Assembly (NCBI GenBank): GCA_038316335.1
Contig: JBBQAM010000012.1
Span: forward strand, 20,015 to 84,014
Direction of reading: 5' to 3'
Source: JALHST01 sp038316335
Lineage (GTDB): Bacteria > Bacteroidota > Bacteroidia > Flavobacteriales > Flavobacteriaceae
DNA: 64,000 nucleotides
Position numbers and translations under genes: made by a program. Numbering within the stretch: the stretch's first letter is position 1; every line of letters starts with the position of its first letter. Under the pieces are notes generated by a model that searched no databases, was not told the DNA's origin, and saw only the letters and a program-made list of their open reading frames with translations. Below, piece after piece: positions 1-10,262 of the stretch.

Positions 1-2258
1 AACCCTATTGGACGAATAGCTCTTTTGGTGGCATGCCTACGTATCAATTAGGTGCTTATTATCCGTATGACTATGTCAAGAAGCTAGATAGCCTCGTTCG
101 TTTTTTACCCCGGCCAGCAGATTATCTGTTCTTATATTTTATCGGATTTTATATTCTTCTTTGCTGCCTCAAGGTTGATTTTAGACTCGCCGCCTTAGGC
201 GCACTTGCGTTCGGATTTTCTACTTATTTGATTATCATACTTGGCGTAGGTCATAATGCAAAGGCCCATGCCATTGGGTATCTACCCATGCTTTTAGGCG
301 GAATTGTCCTTGTTTTTCGAAGAAAATATCTTTGGGGCTTCGTACTGACCGCTGTTGCCATGGCCCTAGAAATAGGGGCTAACCATTATCAGATGACATT
401 TTACTTTATGTTGTTAGTACTTATTCTTGGGGTGGCTTATCTAGTAGATGCGATTCGAAAGAAACAACTTAAACACTACGTTATTTCAATCGGGCTTTTA
501 TTGGTGGCAGTGATCCTGGGCATTGCTGCCAATGCGACCAGTTTGATGGCTACCAAGGAATATGCAGATTGGAGCACACGGGGAAAATCTGAAATAACGA
601 TCAATCCAGACGGTTCTGCTAAGGAAAACACCAATGGACTCAGCAAGCAATACATCACACAATGGAGCTATGGCATTGTTGAATCGCTCAATCTTTTCGT
701 TCCAAGGCTATTTGGCGGTGGAAGTCAAGAAGAGCTGGGTGAAAGCTCCAAGACCATTGCGTATGTAATTGACAAGGATATCCCTAAAAGCACTGCCATT
801 AAATATTTTTCAACCTTACCATTGTATTGGGGCGATCAGCCTGGTACATCGGGACCTGCTTATATCGGGGCCATTGTCTGTTTTCTTTTTATAATGGGAT
901 TGATTTTGGTAAAGGGCAGGACCAAATGGTGGCTGTTGGCAGGATTTATCATGTCACTATTGCTATCGTGGGGAAAGAATTTTGGTTTGTTGACCGATTT
1001 TATGATCGATTATTTTCCCTTGTATAGCAAATTCAGGGCTGTTTCTTCCATCCAAGTCATTCTTGAACTTTGTGCCCCGGTACTCGCCATTTTGGCATTG
1101 CGCGAGATCTTCAGTACTTCGGTAGAAAAGTCAAGGAAACTGAATGCTTTGAAGCTGGCCTTCTTTGGCGTAGCAGGTTTGGTCGTACTCTTGTTTTTAG
1201 TAAAGGGCATGTTCACTTTTAGTGCCCCTGGTGATGAACGCATGAAAATGACCGGTTTGGAAGGACTTCCCGATGTTTTAAAGGAAGATCGCAAAGCGGT
1301 TTATAACAGTGACCTATTTAGGTCGTTGGTCTATGTCTTGCTCGCGGCACTGACGATTTGGTTTTTTCTCAAAGAAAAAATCAGACAGACCGTTGCGATT
1401 GTCGTTTTAGGTGTGTTCATGGTAATGGATTTGGTGGGCGTTGACCGCAGATATGTCAACAATGAAGATTTCGTTGCAAAAAGGCGTATGACCCAGCCAT
1501 TTGTTGAATCCCCGGCAGATACTGAAATACTCAAGGATAAAGCTATTTTCAGAGTTTATAATCCTGCGGAAGGGTATGACGGGGCAGGAACTTCTTATTT
1601 TCATCAATCGATTACGGGCTATCATGCCGCCAAGCCTGCCGGGATGGAAGATCTGTTTTACTTTCATATTTTTTCGGGCAATATGAAAGTATTGAACATG
1701 TTGAATGTGAAATATGTCATCCAAGAGGATAAAGACGGTAAAAGTTATCCCGCCTTGAATCAGGATGCCAATGGAAATGCATGGTTCGTTGAAAAATTGG
1801 TTCCTGTAAAAACCGCCAATGAAGAGCTACTGGCCCTAAAGGAATTTAATGAGAAAAAAGATGCTATAGTCAATACCGCTGAATTTCCAGTAGGCAACCA
1901 ATCCAATTTTAAGGTAGATTCTACGGTCTCCATTGTATTGAACGATTATAAACCCAATCACTTGACCTATACCTCTAAAAACCCCGAGATGGGCTTGGCG
2001 GTTTTTTCGGAAATGTATTATGCGCATGGCTGGAATGCTTATATCGATAATCAACAAACCGATTATTTCAAGGCCGATTATGTACTCCGCGCATTAAAGG
2101 TGCCGGCCGGCACCCATACCATAGAATTCAAATTCGAACCTGAAATTATGGCAAAAGGTGGTAAAATTACCTTGACGACTTCTTTGATTTTGGGATTGGT
2201 GATTTTGGGAGGTATCGGTTTTTCGATTTGGCCCATTCGTAAAAAAGAGGTAGTATAA
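1..2258 (+). CDS. YfhO-family polytopic membrane protein (5' end outside window)
   Basis: The reading frame is open to the left edge and reads PYWTNSSFGGMPTYQL before and across the first in-window ATG at 33, so the gene starts upstream and is partial here. The visible part has many membrane helices (about ten in the first 450 residues) and a C-terminal soluble beta-rich domain ending in a last helix and a KKE tail. This layout and the FGGMPTYQ motif fit the YfhO family, integral membrane proteins linked to glycosylation of envelope polymers. The stop overlaps the next start (TAATG), which suggests translational coupling with the glycosyltransferase and flippase downstream. The family call is good; the substrate is unknown. 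Confidence 0.85.
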   Translation, partial: PYWTNSSFGGMPTYQLGAYYPYDYVKKLDSLVRFLPRPADYLFLYFIGFYILLCCLKVDFRLAALGALAFGFSTYLIIILGVGHNAKAHAIGYLPMLLGGIVLVFRRKYLWGFVLTAVAMALEIGANHYQMTFYFMLLVLILGVAYLVDAIRKKQLKHYVISIGLLLVAVILGIAANATSLMATKEYADWSTRGKSEITINPDGSAKENTNGLSKQYITQWSYGIVESLNLFVPRLFGGGSQEELGESSKTIAYVIDKDIPKSTAIKYFSTLPLYWGDQPGTSGPAYIGAIVCFLFIMGLILVKGRTKWWLLAGFIMSLLLSWGKNFGLLTDFMIDYFPLYSKFRAVSSIQVILELCAPVLAILALREIFSTSVEKSRKLNALKLAFFGVAGLVVLLFLVKGMFTFSAPGDERMKMTGLEGLPDVLKEDRKAVYNSDLFRSLVYVLLAALTIWFFLKEKIRQTVAIVVLGVFMVMDLVGVDRRYVNNEDFVAKRRMTQPFVESPADTEILKDKAIFRVYNPAEGYDGAGTSYFHQSITGYHAAKPAGMEDLFYFHIFSGNMKVLNMLNVKYVIQEDKDGKSYPALNQDANGNAWFVEKLVPVKTANEELLALKEFNEKKDAIVNTAEFPVGNQSNFKVDSTVSIVLNDYKPNHLTYTSKNPEMGLAVFSEMYYAHGWNAYIDNQQTDYFKADYVLRALKVPAGTHTIEFKFEPEIMAKGGKITLTTSLILGLVILGGIGFSIWPIRKKEVV

Positions 2259-3529
2259 TGCAAAAAGTATTGATTATCACGTATTACTGGCCTCCTGCCG
2301 GAGGACCTGGTGTACTGCGGTGGTTAATGTTTGCCAAATATCTTCGGGACTTTAATATTGAACCCGTTTTATATGTGCCTGAGAATCCCCATTATCCCCT
2401 TTTAGACACGTCGCTTTTAGATGAAATACCAAAAGGAATTACCATTTATAAACAACCTATACGGGAGCCCTATTCGATTGCAGGTTTCTTGTTCCAAAAA
2501 AAGTCCCGGCGCCTGAGCTCGGGCATCATCCAAACTAAAAATCAATCAATCATTGAGAAAGCAATGCTTTGGATTCGAGGAAATTGGTTTATTCCGGATG
2601 CCCGTGTGAAATGGGTAAAACCTTCTGTGAAATTTCTGTCGGGCATCTTGCAAAGAGACCACATTAAGACCATTATAACGACAGGCCCTCCTCATAGTGT
2701 GCATTTGATAGGATATCAATTGAGGCAGATGCATAAAGTAACTTGGCTTGCAGATTTTAGAGATCCATGGACTACTATAGGGTATCATACTAAATTAAAA
2801 ATGACAGCGAAGTCCTTGAAGGAACATAAGCGATTAGAGCATCTCGTACTAAATACGGCCGATAAAATCATAGTGACAAGTCAAGTTACCAAAAACGAAT
2901 TCAAGAGCCTTACCAAAAAACCCATTGCCGTAATTACCAATGGTTTTGATAGTGATTATTCGGGAAATACCGTACTTGATTCCAAATTTACCCTTTCACA
3001 TATCGGTTCTTTGTTAACCGGTCGAAACCCCCATAATCTATGGAAGGTGCTTTCAGAACTTATTACAGAGAACAAGGACTTTCGGGAAACATTCCAATTA
3101 CAGCTAATTGGCATAGTAAGTCAAGATGTTTTACAAAGTATCTATGAATATGGTTTGGAAGGTCATACGCGTGTCTTAGGATACATATCGCATGAAAACG
3201 CAATCGAATACCAGCAAAAATCGCAGGTACTATTGCTTGTCGAAATCGATTCGGACAAGACACGGGGCATAATTCCCGGTAAATTATTCGAGTACATGGC
3301 TGCCAAGCGCCCAATTTTGGCCATTGGCCCTGAACATTGGGAAGCCGGACAAATTGTAGTGGACTCCTTCATCGGTCGGGCCTTTACTTATGTCGAATCT
3401 AAGTCTCTAAAAGACCTACTTCTTTCATGGTTTGATTCATATCGCGATGAGAGCTTGGGGTTTGTCGCAAAGGATACAAAAAAATATAGTCGCCGGGAAC
3501 TTACGAAACAACTCGCCAAACAACTGTAA
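2258..3529 (+). CDS. Glycosyltransferase, GT4-like
   Basis: This 423-residue protein looks like a GT-B glycosyltransferase. The N-terminus has the glycine-rich acceptor-side loop (YYWPPAGGPGVLRW, about residues 9-22). The C-terminal half has SHIGSLLTGRNP and a donor-site region with GIIPGKLFEYMAAKRPIL followed by GPEHWEAGQI, as in GT4 enzymes. It sits between a YfhO-like membrane protein and a flippase with TAATG overlaps at both ends, so the three are probably cotranscribed and work on one surface glycan. Donor sugar and acceptor cannot be read from sequence. Confidence 0.85.
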   Translation: MQKVLIITYYWPPAGGPGVLRWLMFAKYLRDFNIEPVLYVPENPHYPLLDTSLLDEIPKGITIYKQPIREPYSIAGFLFQKKSRRLSSGIIQTKNQSIIEKAMLWIRGNWFIPDARVKWVKPSVKFLSGILQRDHIKTIITTGPPHSVHLIGYQLRQMHKVTWLADFRDPWTTIGYHTKLKMTAKSLKEHKRLEHLVLNTADKIIVTSQVTKNEFKSLTKKPIAVITNGFDSDYSGNTVLDSKFTLSHIGSLLTGRNPHNLWKVLSELITENKDFRETFQLQLIGIVSQDVLQSIYEYGLEGHTRVLGYISHENAIEYQQKSQVLLLVEIDSDKTRGIIPGKLFEYMAAKRPILAIGPEHWEAGQIVVDSFIGRAFTYVESKSLKDLLLSWFDSYRDESLGFVAKDTKKYSRRELTKQLAKQL

Positions 3530-4986
3530 TGGGAATCGTCTTAAAACAATCGCTCAATAATACCATTATTACGTATATCGGTTTTGGAATCGGTGCCATT
3601 AACACGTTATTTCTTTTTACCAATTTCCTGACAGACGCGTATTATGGTTTGGTGAATGTAATCCTTTCAGCATCATCGGTTTTGATGCCCATTTTAGCCT
3701 TTGGGGTGCCAAATACCATCATAAAATATTACAGTAGTTTCAAAGACGAAAAAACAACCGATGGTTTTTTGACGCTAATGATAGTGCTACCCTTGGTATT
3801 GATATTGCCCATTGCTGCAATTTCCTATTTTTCCTATGATCTCATCGGTAATTTTTTATCCAAGGAAAATGCCATAGTGAAGGGCTACATATGGTATATT
3901 TTCTGGATAGGCCTATCTATGGCTTACTTTGAGGTGTTCTATGCTTGGGCACGTATTCGTATGAAATCGGTTTTCGGGAATTTTATGAAGGAAGTATTTA
4001 GTAGAATAGGGATTACCTTTTTGTTACTGCTTATATATTTTGAGATGATTTCAGTGGAAACCTTTCTTCAGGCAATGGTAGGGATGTATCTTATTCGCAC
4101 CGTGATAATGAACTGGTTTGCCTTCCGTTTACGCAGGCCGGTGCTTCGTTTTCATTTCCCAAAAAATATTCGAGAGATATTAATTTATAGCACCTTGATC
4201 ATTTTGGGGGGGTCGGCCGCTATTATTTTGCTGGAAATCGATAAAGTCATGCTCAACCAGTTCGTTGAAATCAAAAATGTTGCTTATTACAGCGTTGCCG
4301 GCTTTATCGCCATGGTCATAGCCGTTCCTTCAAGATCCATGCATCAAATTACCTATCCGATGACCGCAGCGTATATAAATAAAAGTGACAGTGTTTCCTT
4401 AAAGGTACTGTATCAGAAAAGTTCTTTGACCCTTTTTATCATCGCCGGATTCTTGTTCCTACTGATTCTTTTAAACTTAAATGAACTGTATGAATTATTG
4501 CCGAAGCCCTATCGGGATGGTTTTATGATCGTCTTTTGGCTTGGTTTGGCAAAAGTATATGACTCCCTACTTGGCAATAATAATGCGATTATGTACAATT
4601 CGGATTATTATTATTCTGTTTTGGCAATAGGGGTCTTGTTGGCCATTTTTGCAATTCTTTTTAATCTTTGGCTGATACCAAAATATGGTCTAGACGGTGC
4701 AGCAATTGCTAGTTTCTTGGCCTTTTTTATGTATAATTCGGTCAAATTACTCTACGTTAAATTCAAATTTCAAATGACTCCATTTACTTCTGAGACACTC
4801 AAAGTTCTAGGGTTATTGGTGGCAATTGCGGCCATTTTCTATTTTATACGGTTTCCGTTTCACCCCATATTCAATATAGCCCTCAAAGGCATGCTAATGA
4901 GTATCCTTTATTTGGTCGTATTGTACCGGTTTAGAATTTCCGAGGATGTGTATGGCATATTAAATAAGTTTCTAAAAAGAAACTAA
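3529..4986 (+). CDS. Wzx-like polysaccharide flippase (MOP superfamily)
   Basis: This 485-residue hydrophobic protein has about 12-14 predicted membrane helices along its whole length, the pattern of polysaccharide biosynthesis proteins/flippases that move lipid-linked glycans across the inner membrane. The start ATG overlaps the stop of the upstream glycosyltransferase. It is the last gene of the cluster. The next gene lies on the opposite strand, and the stem-loop at 5086-5123 may stop transcription from both sides. The alternative is another MATE-type transporter; context favours the flippase. Confidence 0.85.
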   Translation: MGIVLKQSLNNTIITYIGFGIGAINTLFLFTNFLTDAYYGLVNVILSASSVLMPILAFGVPNTIIKYYSSFKDEKTTDGFLTLMIVLPLVLILPIAAISYFSYDLIGNFLSKENAIVKGYIWYIFWIGLSMAYFEVFYAWARIRMKSVFGNFMKEVFSRIGITFLLLLIYFEMISVETFLQAMVGMYLIRTVIMNWFAFRLRRPVLRFHFPKNIREILIYSTLIILGGSAAIILLEIDKVMLNQFVEIKNVAYYSVAGFIAMVIAVPSRSMHQITYPMTAAYINKSDSVSLKVLYQKSSLTLFIIAGFLFLLILLNLNELYELLPKPYRDGFMIVFWLGLAKVYDSLLGNNNAIMYNSDYYYSVLAIGVLLAIFAILFNLWLIPKYGLDGAAIASFLAFFMYNSVKLLYVKFKFQMTPFTSETLKVLGLLVAIAAIFYFIRFPFHPIFNIALKGMLMSILYLVVLYRFRISEDVYGILNKFLKRN

Positions 4987-5085
4987 ATTATCGGGCTATT
5001 GATCATGATATCTGGTTAAGCGTTCTTATACTTCTTCGAAAGCGGTTTTTTTTTGAATCGTTCGTTAAAGATTAGTAATGCGATT

Positions 5086-5123
5086 AAAAAAAAGCCCCGC
5101 GGTAGACGAATCCACCGCGGGGC
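5086..5123 (-). terminator. Intrinsic terminator of the 5153-6331 gene
   Basis: A perfect 10-bp stem (GCCCCGCGGT at 5094-5103 with ACCGCGGGGC at 5114-5123) encloses a 10-nt loop. Read on the minus strand it is followed by a run of eight T, 30 nt past the stop codon of the leftward gene. Confidence 0.9.
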
Positions 5124-5152
5124 CAAACAACTAACCAACCTAAAAACTATCT

Positions 5153-6331
5153 TTATTGTCTTCCGTTACTACGTGTCACGACCGACCTTGTATTATTCTT
5201 TGCGCTCCTTGAAGGTGCCTTTGTCGCAGTACTTCTCGAGGATGAACTTCTCGCAGTTGTATTGCTTTTTCTTGCCGAGGTACCATTTGCCGCACGTTGT
5301 GTTGTACTTCTTGATGAAACACTATTATTGTTTCGAGAAGACGTCCTCCTAGCAGATTGCTGACTATTGGTAGTACTGCGATCATTTTGAGTACGTGAAG
5401 CGTTCATGGTTCCTTCTGATCTATTGGAAGTAACCGGGGCTTTTCGAACCGAACTACTACGCATGGTTCTTTCTCCTTGATTTACACTTCTTCCAGACTG
5501 GCTTCGTTCATTGGTCCTTGCCGAATTGCTTCGAGCAATGGATCTGTTTGCACTGGTACGTTCTCCATTTTTAGATATGCTCCTATTGGTTCCATCTGAT
5601 TGGCTCCTTGTTGAAACCGAGCGATTGGAACGTGTCACATTATCTCGAACGGCGACCCTTTTATCGTTTCTATAAACCGTAGCTCTTTCTGGTCGCACTT
5701 TATTATACCGATATTCTTTTCCGATGGCTGCATAGGTCCTGCGCTGATTATGCATGTACGGATGATAATAGGTATACCTTACAGGCGTGTAATATCTTCT
5801 ATAAGGCCTGTTGAATACTAGGGAAAAGCCTAACAATGGTCTGGCAAAGAAGGCATGGAACGGACTATAGACGTAATACCTATTATACGTATTGATATAT
5901 CCGGTATGATAATCATATATCCCGTGGTTATTATAATATACATACATGCCACCCATCCTAAAGACCCTTCCATGTCTATAGGCGATATCAACGTCACCAA
6001 TTTGCGTTACACGACCGTAATAGTCATAAAAAATAGGTACATTTTCAACCTGGATTACAGCACCATAGTCATCGTATTGAGCATATGGGCTATAGTCATA
6101 GCCAGAGTTAAAGGTGACACCATCTCTGCGGCCTTCAACATAATTGTCGATGTAAAAATCGAACTCCCCGTCGGGATAAACAGAAAACGTAATGCCGTTC
6201 TCCAAAAAAATAAAGGAGTCGTTGTAGTTATAAGCATTGCGAATTGCAACCTTATCTTCGTTTGTACTGTTGGCCATAACACCAGAGGTGCTTAAAATGA
6301 GGGCCGAAAATAGAAGTACTAAGTTTCTCAT
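5153..6331 (-). CDS. Secreted protein with Tyr-rich domain and Arg/Ser-rich basic tail
   Basis: This 392-residue protein of unknown function starts with a signal peptide (MRNLVLLFSALILSTSGVMA, residues 1-20). Residues 25-190 form a Tyr/Gly/Asp-rich region with beta-type periodicity and repeated short motifs such as YYGRVTQIGDV and YRHGRVFRMGGM. From about residue 215 to the end it is low-complexity, rich in Arg, Ser, Thr and Asn, and strongly basic. A protein of this composition in flavobacterial genomes can be misnamed as a nuclear basic protein because of the tail; that name says nothing about function. It is a single gene with its own terminator. An envelope or extracellular role is inferred from the signal peptide only. 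Confidence 0.8.
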   Translation of the reverse strand: MRNLVLLFSALILSTSGVMANSTNEDKVAIRNAYNYNDSFIFLENGITFSVYPDGEFDFYIDNYVEGRRDGVTFNSGYDYSPYAQYDDYGAVIQVENVPIFYDYYGRVTQIGDVDIAYRHGRVFRMGGMYVYYNNHGIYDYHTGYINTYNRYYVYSPFHAFFARPLLGFSLVFNRPYRRYYTPVRYTYYHPYMHNQRRTYAAIGKEYRYNKVRPERATVYRNDKRVAVRDNVTRSNRSVSTRSQSDGTNRSISKNGERTSANRSIARSNSARTNERSQSGRSVNQGERTMRSSSVRKAPVTSNRSEGTMNASRTQNDRSTTNSQQSARRTSSRNNNSVSSRSTTQRAANGTSARKSNTTARSSSSRSTATKAPSRSAKNNTRSVVTRSNGRQ

Positions 6332-6620
6332 GATATAAGGTTTTAAACCTGCTAATGGCAGGGAGTTCCCGAATGCAACTATTTACATTCGATAGCTATA
6401 TACCAAACAGCGTGCCAAAAAATATTTTGAATTTTAAAATAATGATAATCAATAAGTTGTGATTTATTTTAGAATTTAGTGCCAACAATTCCAAAACAAG
6501 AAAAGTGATGAGGATGTATATTTAAAATACCTAGTTCGTAGATTTCATAGGTTAGATTTGCCAGTCCTGTAACATTCAAAATTTCGGTCGATTAATTACA
6601 ACCATGTCAGGTAAGGTTCA

Positions 6621-9401
6621 CTATGGCATTTTCAATTTCAAATACCGCGCAGTATGCGAATCTTTATGATGGATGATTTCCTCGGGAGTACCTTCTACGA
6701 TTAAGCGACCGCCATTTTCACCACCCTCAGGTCCGAGGTCAATAATGTAGTCTGCACATTTGATTAGATCGATATTATGTTCGATAACTATAATAGAATG
6801 TCCACGAGCGATCAATGCATTGAAGGATTTCAATAATTTTTTTATGTCGTGAAAATGAAGTCCCGTTGTCGGTTCGTCAAATATGAACAACGCCTTCTCC
6901 TTGGTGGTTCCTTTGACCAAAAAGGAAGCCAGCTTGATGCGTTGTGCCTCCCCGCCCGATAAAGTAGAAGAAGACTGCCCGAGCGTGACATAGCCTAAGC
7001 CTACATCTTGCAAAGGCTTTAATTTTGCATTTATTTTCGCTTGCTTGTGAATTTCAAAAAATTCAATCGCATCATCAATCGTCATGTTCAACAAATCGTC
7101 AATTGTGGCACCCTCAAATTTAACTTCCAGCACTTCTTTTTTGAAACGTTTGCCGCTGCAAGTGTCGCATTCAAGGTGTACGTCGGCCATGAATTGCATT
7201 TCCACCGTTATTTCGCCTTCTCCTTTGCATTTTTCACAACGTCCCCCATCGACATTAAATGAAAAATGTTTGGCCTGATAGCCACGGATCTTACTTAGTT
7301 TTTGTGACGCAAAAAGATTCCTGATATCATCATAGGCCTTGATATAAGTGACCGGGTTGGACCGAGAAGATCTTCCTATTGGATTTTGATCAACAAATTC
7401 AACATGTTTAATAGATTGGTATTTGCCTTCCACAGCGGTAAATTGGCCTGCTTTTTCGCCATAACCTCCTATTTCCTTAAGAATGATCGGATATAGTAAT
7501 TTTTTGATCAAGGTGCTTTTACCGCTTCCAGAAACACCCGTAACCATGGTCAACATATTCAGCGGAAAAGTGACATCAATATTTTTAAGGTTATTCTCAC
7601 GCGCGCCTTTAATAGTAATATATTCCTTGGAAGTTCTGCGTTCCTTGGGTATTTTGATTTCCATGGTGCCATTGAGATAACTCGCCGTGAGGGAGCTCGA
7701 TAACAATACTTCCTCCAAGGGACCATGGGCCACGACTTCACCTCCATGGGTGCCGGCTTCGGGACCGATATCGATCACTTCGTCAGCGGCTTTCATAATA
7801 TCCTCATCATGTTCTACAACAATGACCGTATTTCCTAGATCTCGCAATGAGAGGAGGACTTCAATAAGATTTTCGGTATCCTTCGGATGAAGTCCGATGC
7901 TAGGTTCATCTAAAATGTACATCGAGCCTACCAAACTACTTCCCAAGGAAGTGGCCAAATTGATACGTTGGCTCTCCCCACCAGATAGTGAGTTCGATTT
8001 ACGGTTCAATGTGAGATAATTCAAACCTACCTTATTTAGAAACCCCAATCTGGCATTGATTTCCTTCAAAAGGCGCGATGCAATCTGTTGGTCGTACGAA
8101 TTCAAGGAGAGTTCGCTAAAAAATCTGATAAGTTTTTCAATAGATAACTCAACGAGGTCTGATATTGATTTACCAACTACCTGCACGTAGTCGGCTTCCT
8201 TTCGAAGACGCTTGCCCTTGCAGAGGTCGCATTTGGTCTTTCCACGGTAACGCGACAACATAACCCTATTCTGGATCTTATAGCTCTTTTCCTCTAAAAT
8301 CGTGAAAAAGCCATGAAGTCCTGTGAAATGCGAATTTCCGTCCCAGACCAATTGTTTCTGCTGGTCGGTTAGTTCGTACCAAGGCTTATGGATCGGAAAA
8401 TCGAATTTATAGGCAGCATTGACCAATTGGTCACGATACCAACCCATGCTTTCCCCACGCCATGGAAATATGGCATTTTCAAAAACCGAAAGCGCCGTAT
8501 TAGGGATGACCAAATCCTCGTCGATACCAATTACGTCGCCATAACCTTCGCACTTAGGACATGCCCCATAAGGGTTGTTAAAACTGAACAGATGGGCATT
8601 GGGCTCCATGAACGACATGCCATCGAGTTCAAATTTATTATTGAAAAAAGTTTGTTGTTGGGTATTGATATCTTCGATAATACACGCCCCTTTTCCCTCG
8701 AAGTAAGCCGTATCTACTGCATTTGCAAGACGATTATAAAAGTCTTCATCATTTTGTGTAATAACGCGATCAATGACTAGCTCGAATTTTTTGGTTATAT
8801 CAGCGGGCGCCTTTTCAATCCTAAAGATCTCCCCATTATATTTAATGCGGGCATATCCTTGTTTAAAGAGCAACTGTAATGATTTCAAGGTATCCCGGTC
8901 TTCCTGGATGGTTATGGGGGCTAATAGAAGTAGTTTTGTGCCCTCGGCATACTCCTTTACATAATTGATGACATCAGACACGGTATTTTTCTTGACTTCC
9001 TTTCCCGAAATCGGGGATATGGTGCGTCCGATTCTAGCGTATAGTAATTTAAGATAATCGTAAATTTCGGTGGTCGTACCTACGGTTGAACGCGGATTGG
9101 TAGAATTCACCTTTTGCTCGATTGCAATGGCCGGGGCGATTCCTTTAATATAATCTACTTTAGGCTTGTCAAGCTTTCCCAGAAATTGCCGGGCATACGA
9201 AGATAAACTTTCGACGTATCGCCGTTGTCCCTCGGCATATAAGGTGTCAAACGCCAAACTTGATTTTCCAGAGCCCGATAATCCGGTGATTACCACCAAC
9301 TTATTGCGAGGAATAACGACGTTTAAATCCTTAAGATTGTGCAGTCTTGCCCCCTTTATAATTATATTTTCCCGAGGGTTTACATCTAGATTTATGATCA
9401 T
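6621..9401 (-). CDS. uvrA: Excinuclease ABC subunit A (UvrA)
   Basis: UvrA is the damage-sensing ATPase of nucleotide excision repair; as a dimer it loads UvrB on lesions. At 926 residues the length is normal. Two ABC modules are visible: Walker A GLSGSGKSSLAFDT near residue 40 and GVSGSGKSTLIKKL near 610, each followed by an ABC signature (NSLSGGESQRI, STLSGGEAQRI) and a Walker B (ILDEPSIGLH, IFDEPTTGLH). Zinc-binding CxxC pairs occur in both halves (CPKC, CDLC, CEKC, CDTC). It is a single leftward gene with a candidate promoter just upstream. Bacteroidota often have more than one UvrA; this one is full length and looks canonical. Confidence 0.97.
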   Translation of the reverse strand: MIINLDVNPRENIIIKGARLHNLKDLNVVIPRNKLVVITGLSGSGKSSLAFDTLYAEGQRRYVESLSSYARQFLGKLDKPKVDYIKGIAPAIAIEQKVNSTNPRSTVGTTTEIYDYLKLLYARIGRTISPISGKEVKKNTVSDVINYVKEYAEGTKLLLLAPITIQEDRDTLKSLQLLFKQGYARIKYNGEIFRIEKAPADITKKFELVIDRVITQNDEDFYNRLANAVDTAYFEGKGACIIEDINTQQQTFFNNKFELDGMSFMEPNAHLFSFNNPYGACPKCEGYGDVIGIDEDLVIPNTALSVFENAIFPWRGESMGWYRDQLVNAAYKFDFPIHKPWYELTDQQKQLVWDGNSHFTGLHGFFTILEEKSYKIQNRVMLSRYRGKTKCDLCKGKRLRKEADYVQVVGKSISDLVELSIEKLIRFFSELSLNSYDQQIASRLLKEINARLGFLNKVGLNYLTLNRKSNSLSGGESQRINLATSLGSSLVGSMYILDEPSIGLHPKDTENLIEVLLSLRDLGNTVIVVEHDEDIMKAADEVIDIGPEAGTHGGEVVAHGPLEEVLLSSSLTASYLNGTMEIKIPKERRTSKEYITIKGARENNLKNIDVTFPLNMLTMVTGVSGSGKSTLIKKLLYPIILKEIGGYGEKAGQFTAVEGKYQSIKHVEFVDQNPIGRSSRSNPVTYIKAYDDIRNLFASQKLSKIRGYQAKHFSFNVDGGRCEKCKGEGEITVEMQFMADVHLECDTCSGKRFKKEVLEVKFEGATIDDLLNMTIDDAIEFFEIHKQAKINAKLKPLQDVGLGYVTLGQSSSTLSGGEAQRIKLASFLVKGTTKEKALFIFDEPTTGLHFHDIKKLLKSFNALIARGHSIIVIEHNIDLIKCADYIIDLGPEGGENGGRLIVEGTPEEIIHHKDSHTARYLKLKMP

Positions 9402-9418
9402 GATAGTGTATAGTCCGG

Positions 9419-9451
9419 CAAAGATACAATATGCTATTTCGAATACCCAAC
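9419..9451 (-). promoter_or_regulatory. Candidate Bacteroidota-type promoter for uvrA
   Basis: On the minus strand a perfect -7 element (TATCTTTG, plus-strand 9419-9426) lies about 18 nt upstream of the uvrA start. A -33 element of 3/4 match (GTTG, 9448-9451) is 21 nt away. The spacing is one base long for the consensus, so the call is moderate. Confidence 0.45.
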
Positions 9452-9497
9452 AATGATATCGACCTATCCTAAATTAAATCGATTGTGGCTTAAATTT

Positions 9498-9527
9498 TTT
9501 GTTCCAGTTTTATTTTTTCTATATTTG
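9498..9527 (+). promoter_or_regulatory. Bacteroidota-type promoter of the first sigma-factor gene
   Basis: A perfect -33 TTTG (9498-9501), an 18-nt spacer and a perfect -7 TATATTTG (9520-9527) match the TTTG-N17-20-TAnnTTTG consensus of the primary sigma factor in Bacteroidota. It would give a leader of roughly 110 nt before the ATG at 9646. Confidence 0.65.
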
Positions 9528-9645
9528 AGCTCACAAATACGTCAAAACGCCTATAGCTATACTATTACTTTTTAAAATTTGGATATAACCTACAGCAGCT
9601 TTTCAAACGAAGAGGATGCTAATTTAACCCAAAAAAGTAATAGTT

Positions 9646-10227
9646 ATGGAACCACAAATCGACGATTCCCAATTAATTAAAAGCTATTGTGCCGGGGAAG
9701 AAAAGGCCCTAGAGTTATTAATCAATAGGCACAACCAACGTCTAAGTAGTTTTATCTACTCAAAGGTAAACGACCGCGAAATTACAGAAGACATTTTTCA
9801 GGATACCTTCATAAAAGTAATCAAAACCTTTAAAAGAGGTACCTATAATGAAGAAGGCAAATTTCTCCCTTGGGTAATGCGCATTGCCCACAATCTTATT
9901 ATCGACCATTTTAGAAGGAATACTAGGATGCCCATGTATGACGGGGTCCAAAGTTTCAATATTTTTTCGGTGATGGGAGACGACAAATTGAATATCGAAA
10001 AACAATTGATTAAAAATCAGATATACGCCGATCTTAATCTTCTCATCCAAGAACTCCCGCCTGATCAAAAGGAGGTTTTGGTGATGCGTATGTATCAGGA
10101 TATGAGTTTCAAGGAAATTGCCGAAAATACGGGGGTCAGTATCAATACAGCCCTAGGCAGGATGCGGTATGCATTGATCAACCTAAGAAAGCTTATAGAA
10201 CAGAATGATATTGTTTTAACGAATTAA
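9646..10227 (+). CDS. ECF-type RNA polymerase sigma factor, copy 1
   Basis: This 193-residue sigma-70 family protein has only regions 2 and 4. Region 2 spans about residues 25-95 (FIYSKVNDREITEDIFQDTF, then WVMRIAHNLIIDHFRR). Region 4 spans about 125-185 (LPPDQKEVLVMRMYQDMSFK, then an HTH with GVSINTALGRMRYALINLRK). No anti-sigma gene is adjacent; instead a 47-codon ORF follows 75 nt downstream. A close paralogue (about three quarters identical by eye) lies at 10853-11434 with the same downstream partner. The start is supported by a leader shared by both copies (CCAAAAAAGT before the ATG). Confidence 0.92.
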   Translation: MEPQIDDSQLIKSYCAGEEKALELLINRHNQRLSSFIYSKVNDREITEDIFQDTFIKVIKTFKRGTYNEEGKFLPWVMRIAHNLIIDHFRRNTRMPMYDGVQSFNIFSVMGDDKLNIEKQLIKNQIYADLNLLIQELPPDQKEVLVMRMYQDMSFKEIAENTGVSINTALGRMRYALINLRKLIEQNDIVLTN

Positions 10228-10262
10228 TACGCTTTAGGTCGAAGGATTTCCACTACTATGTG

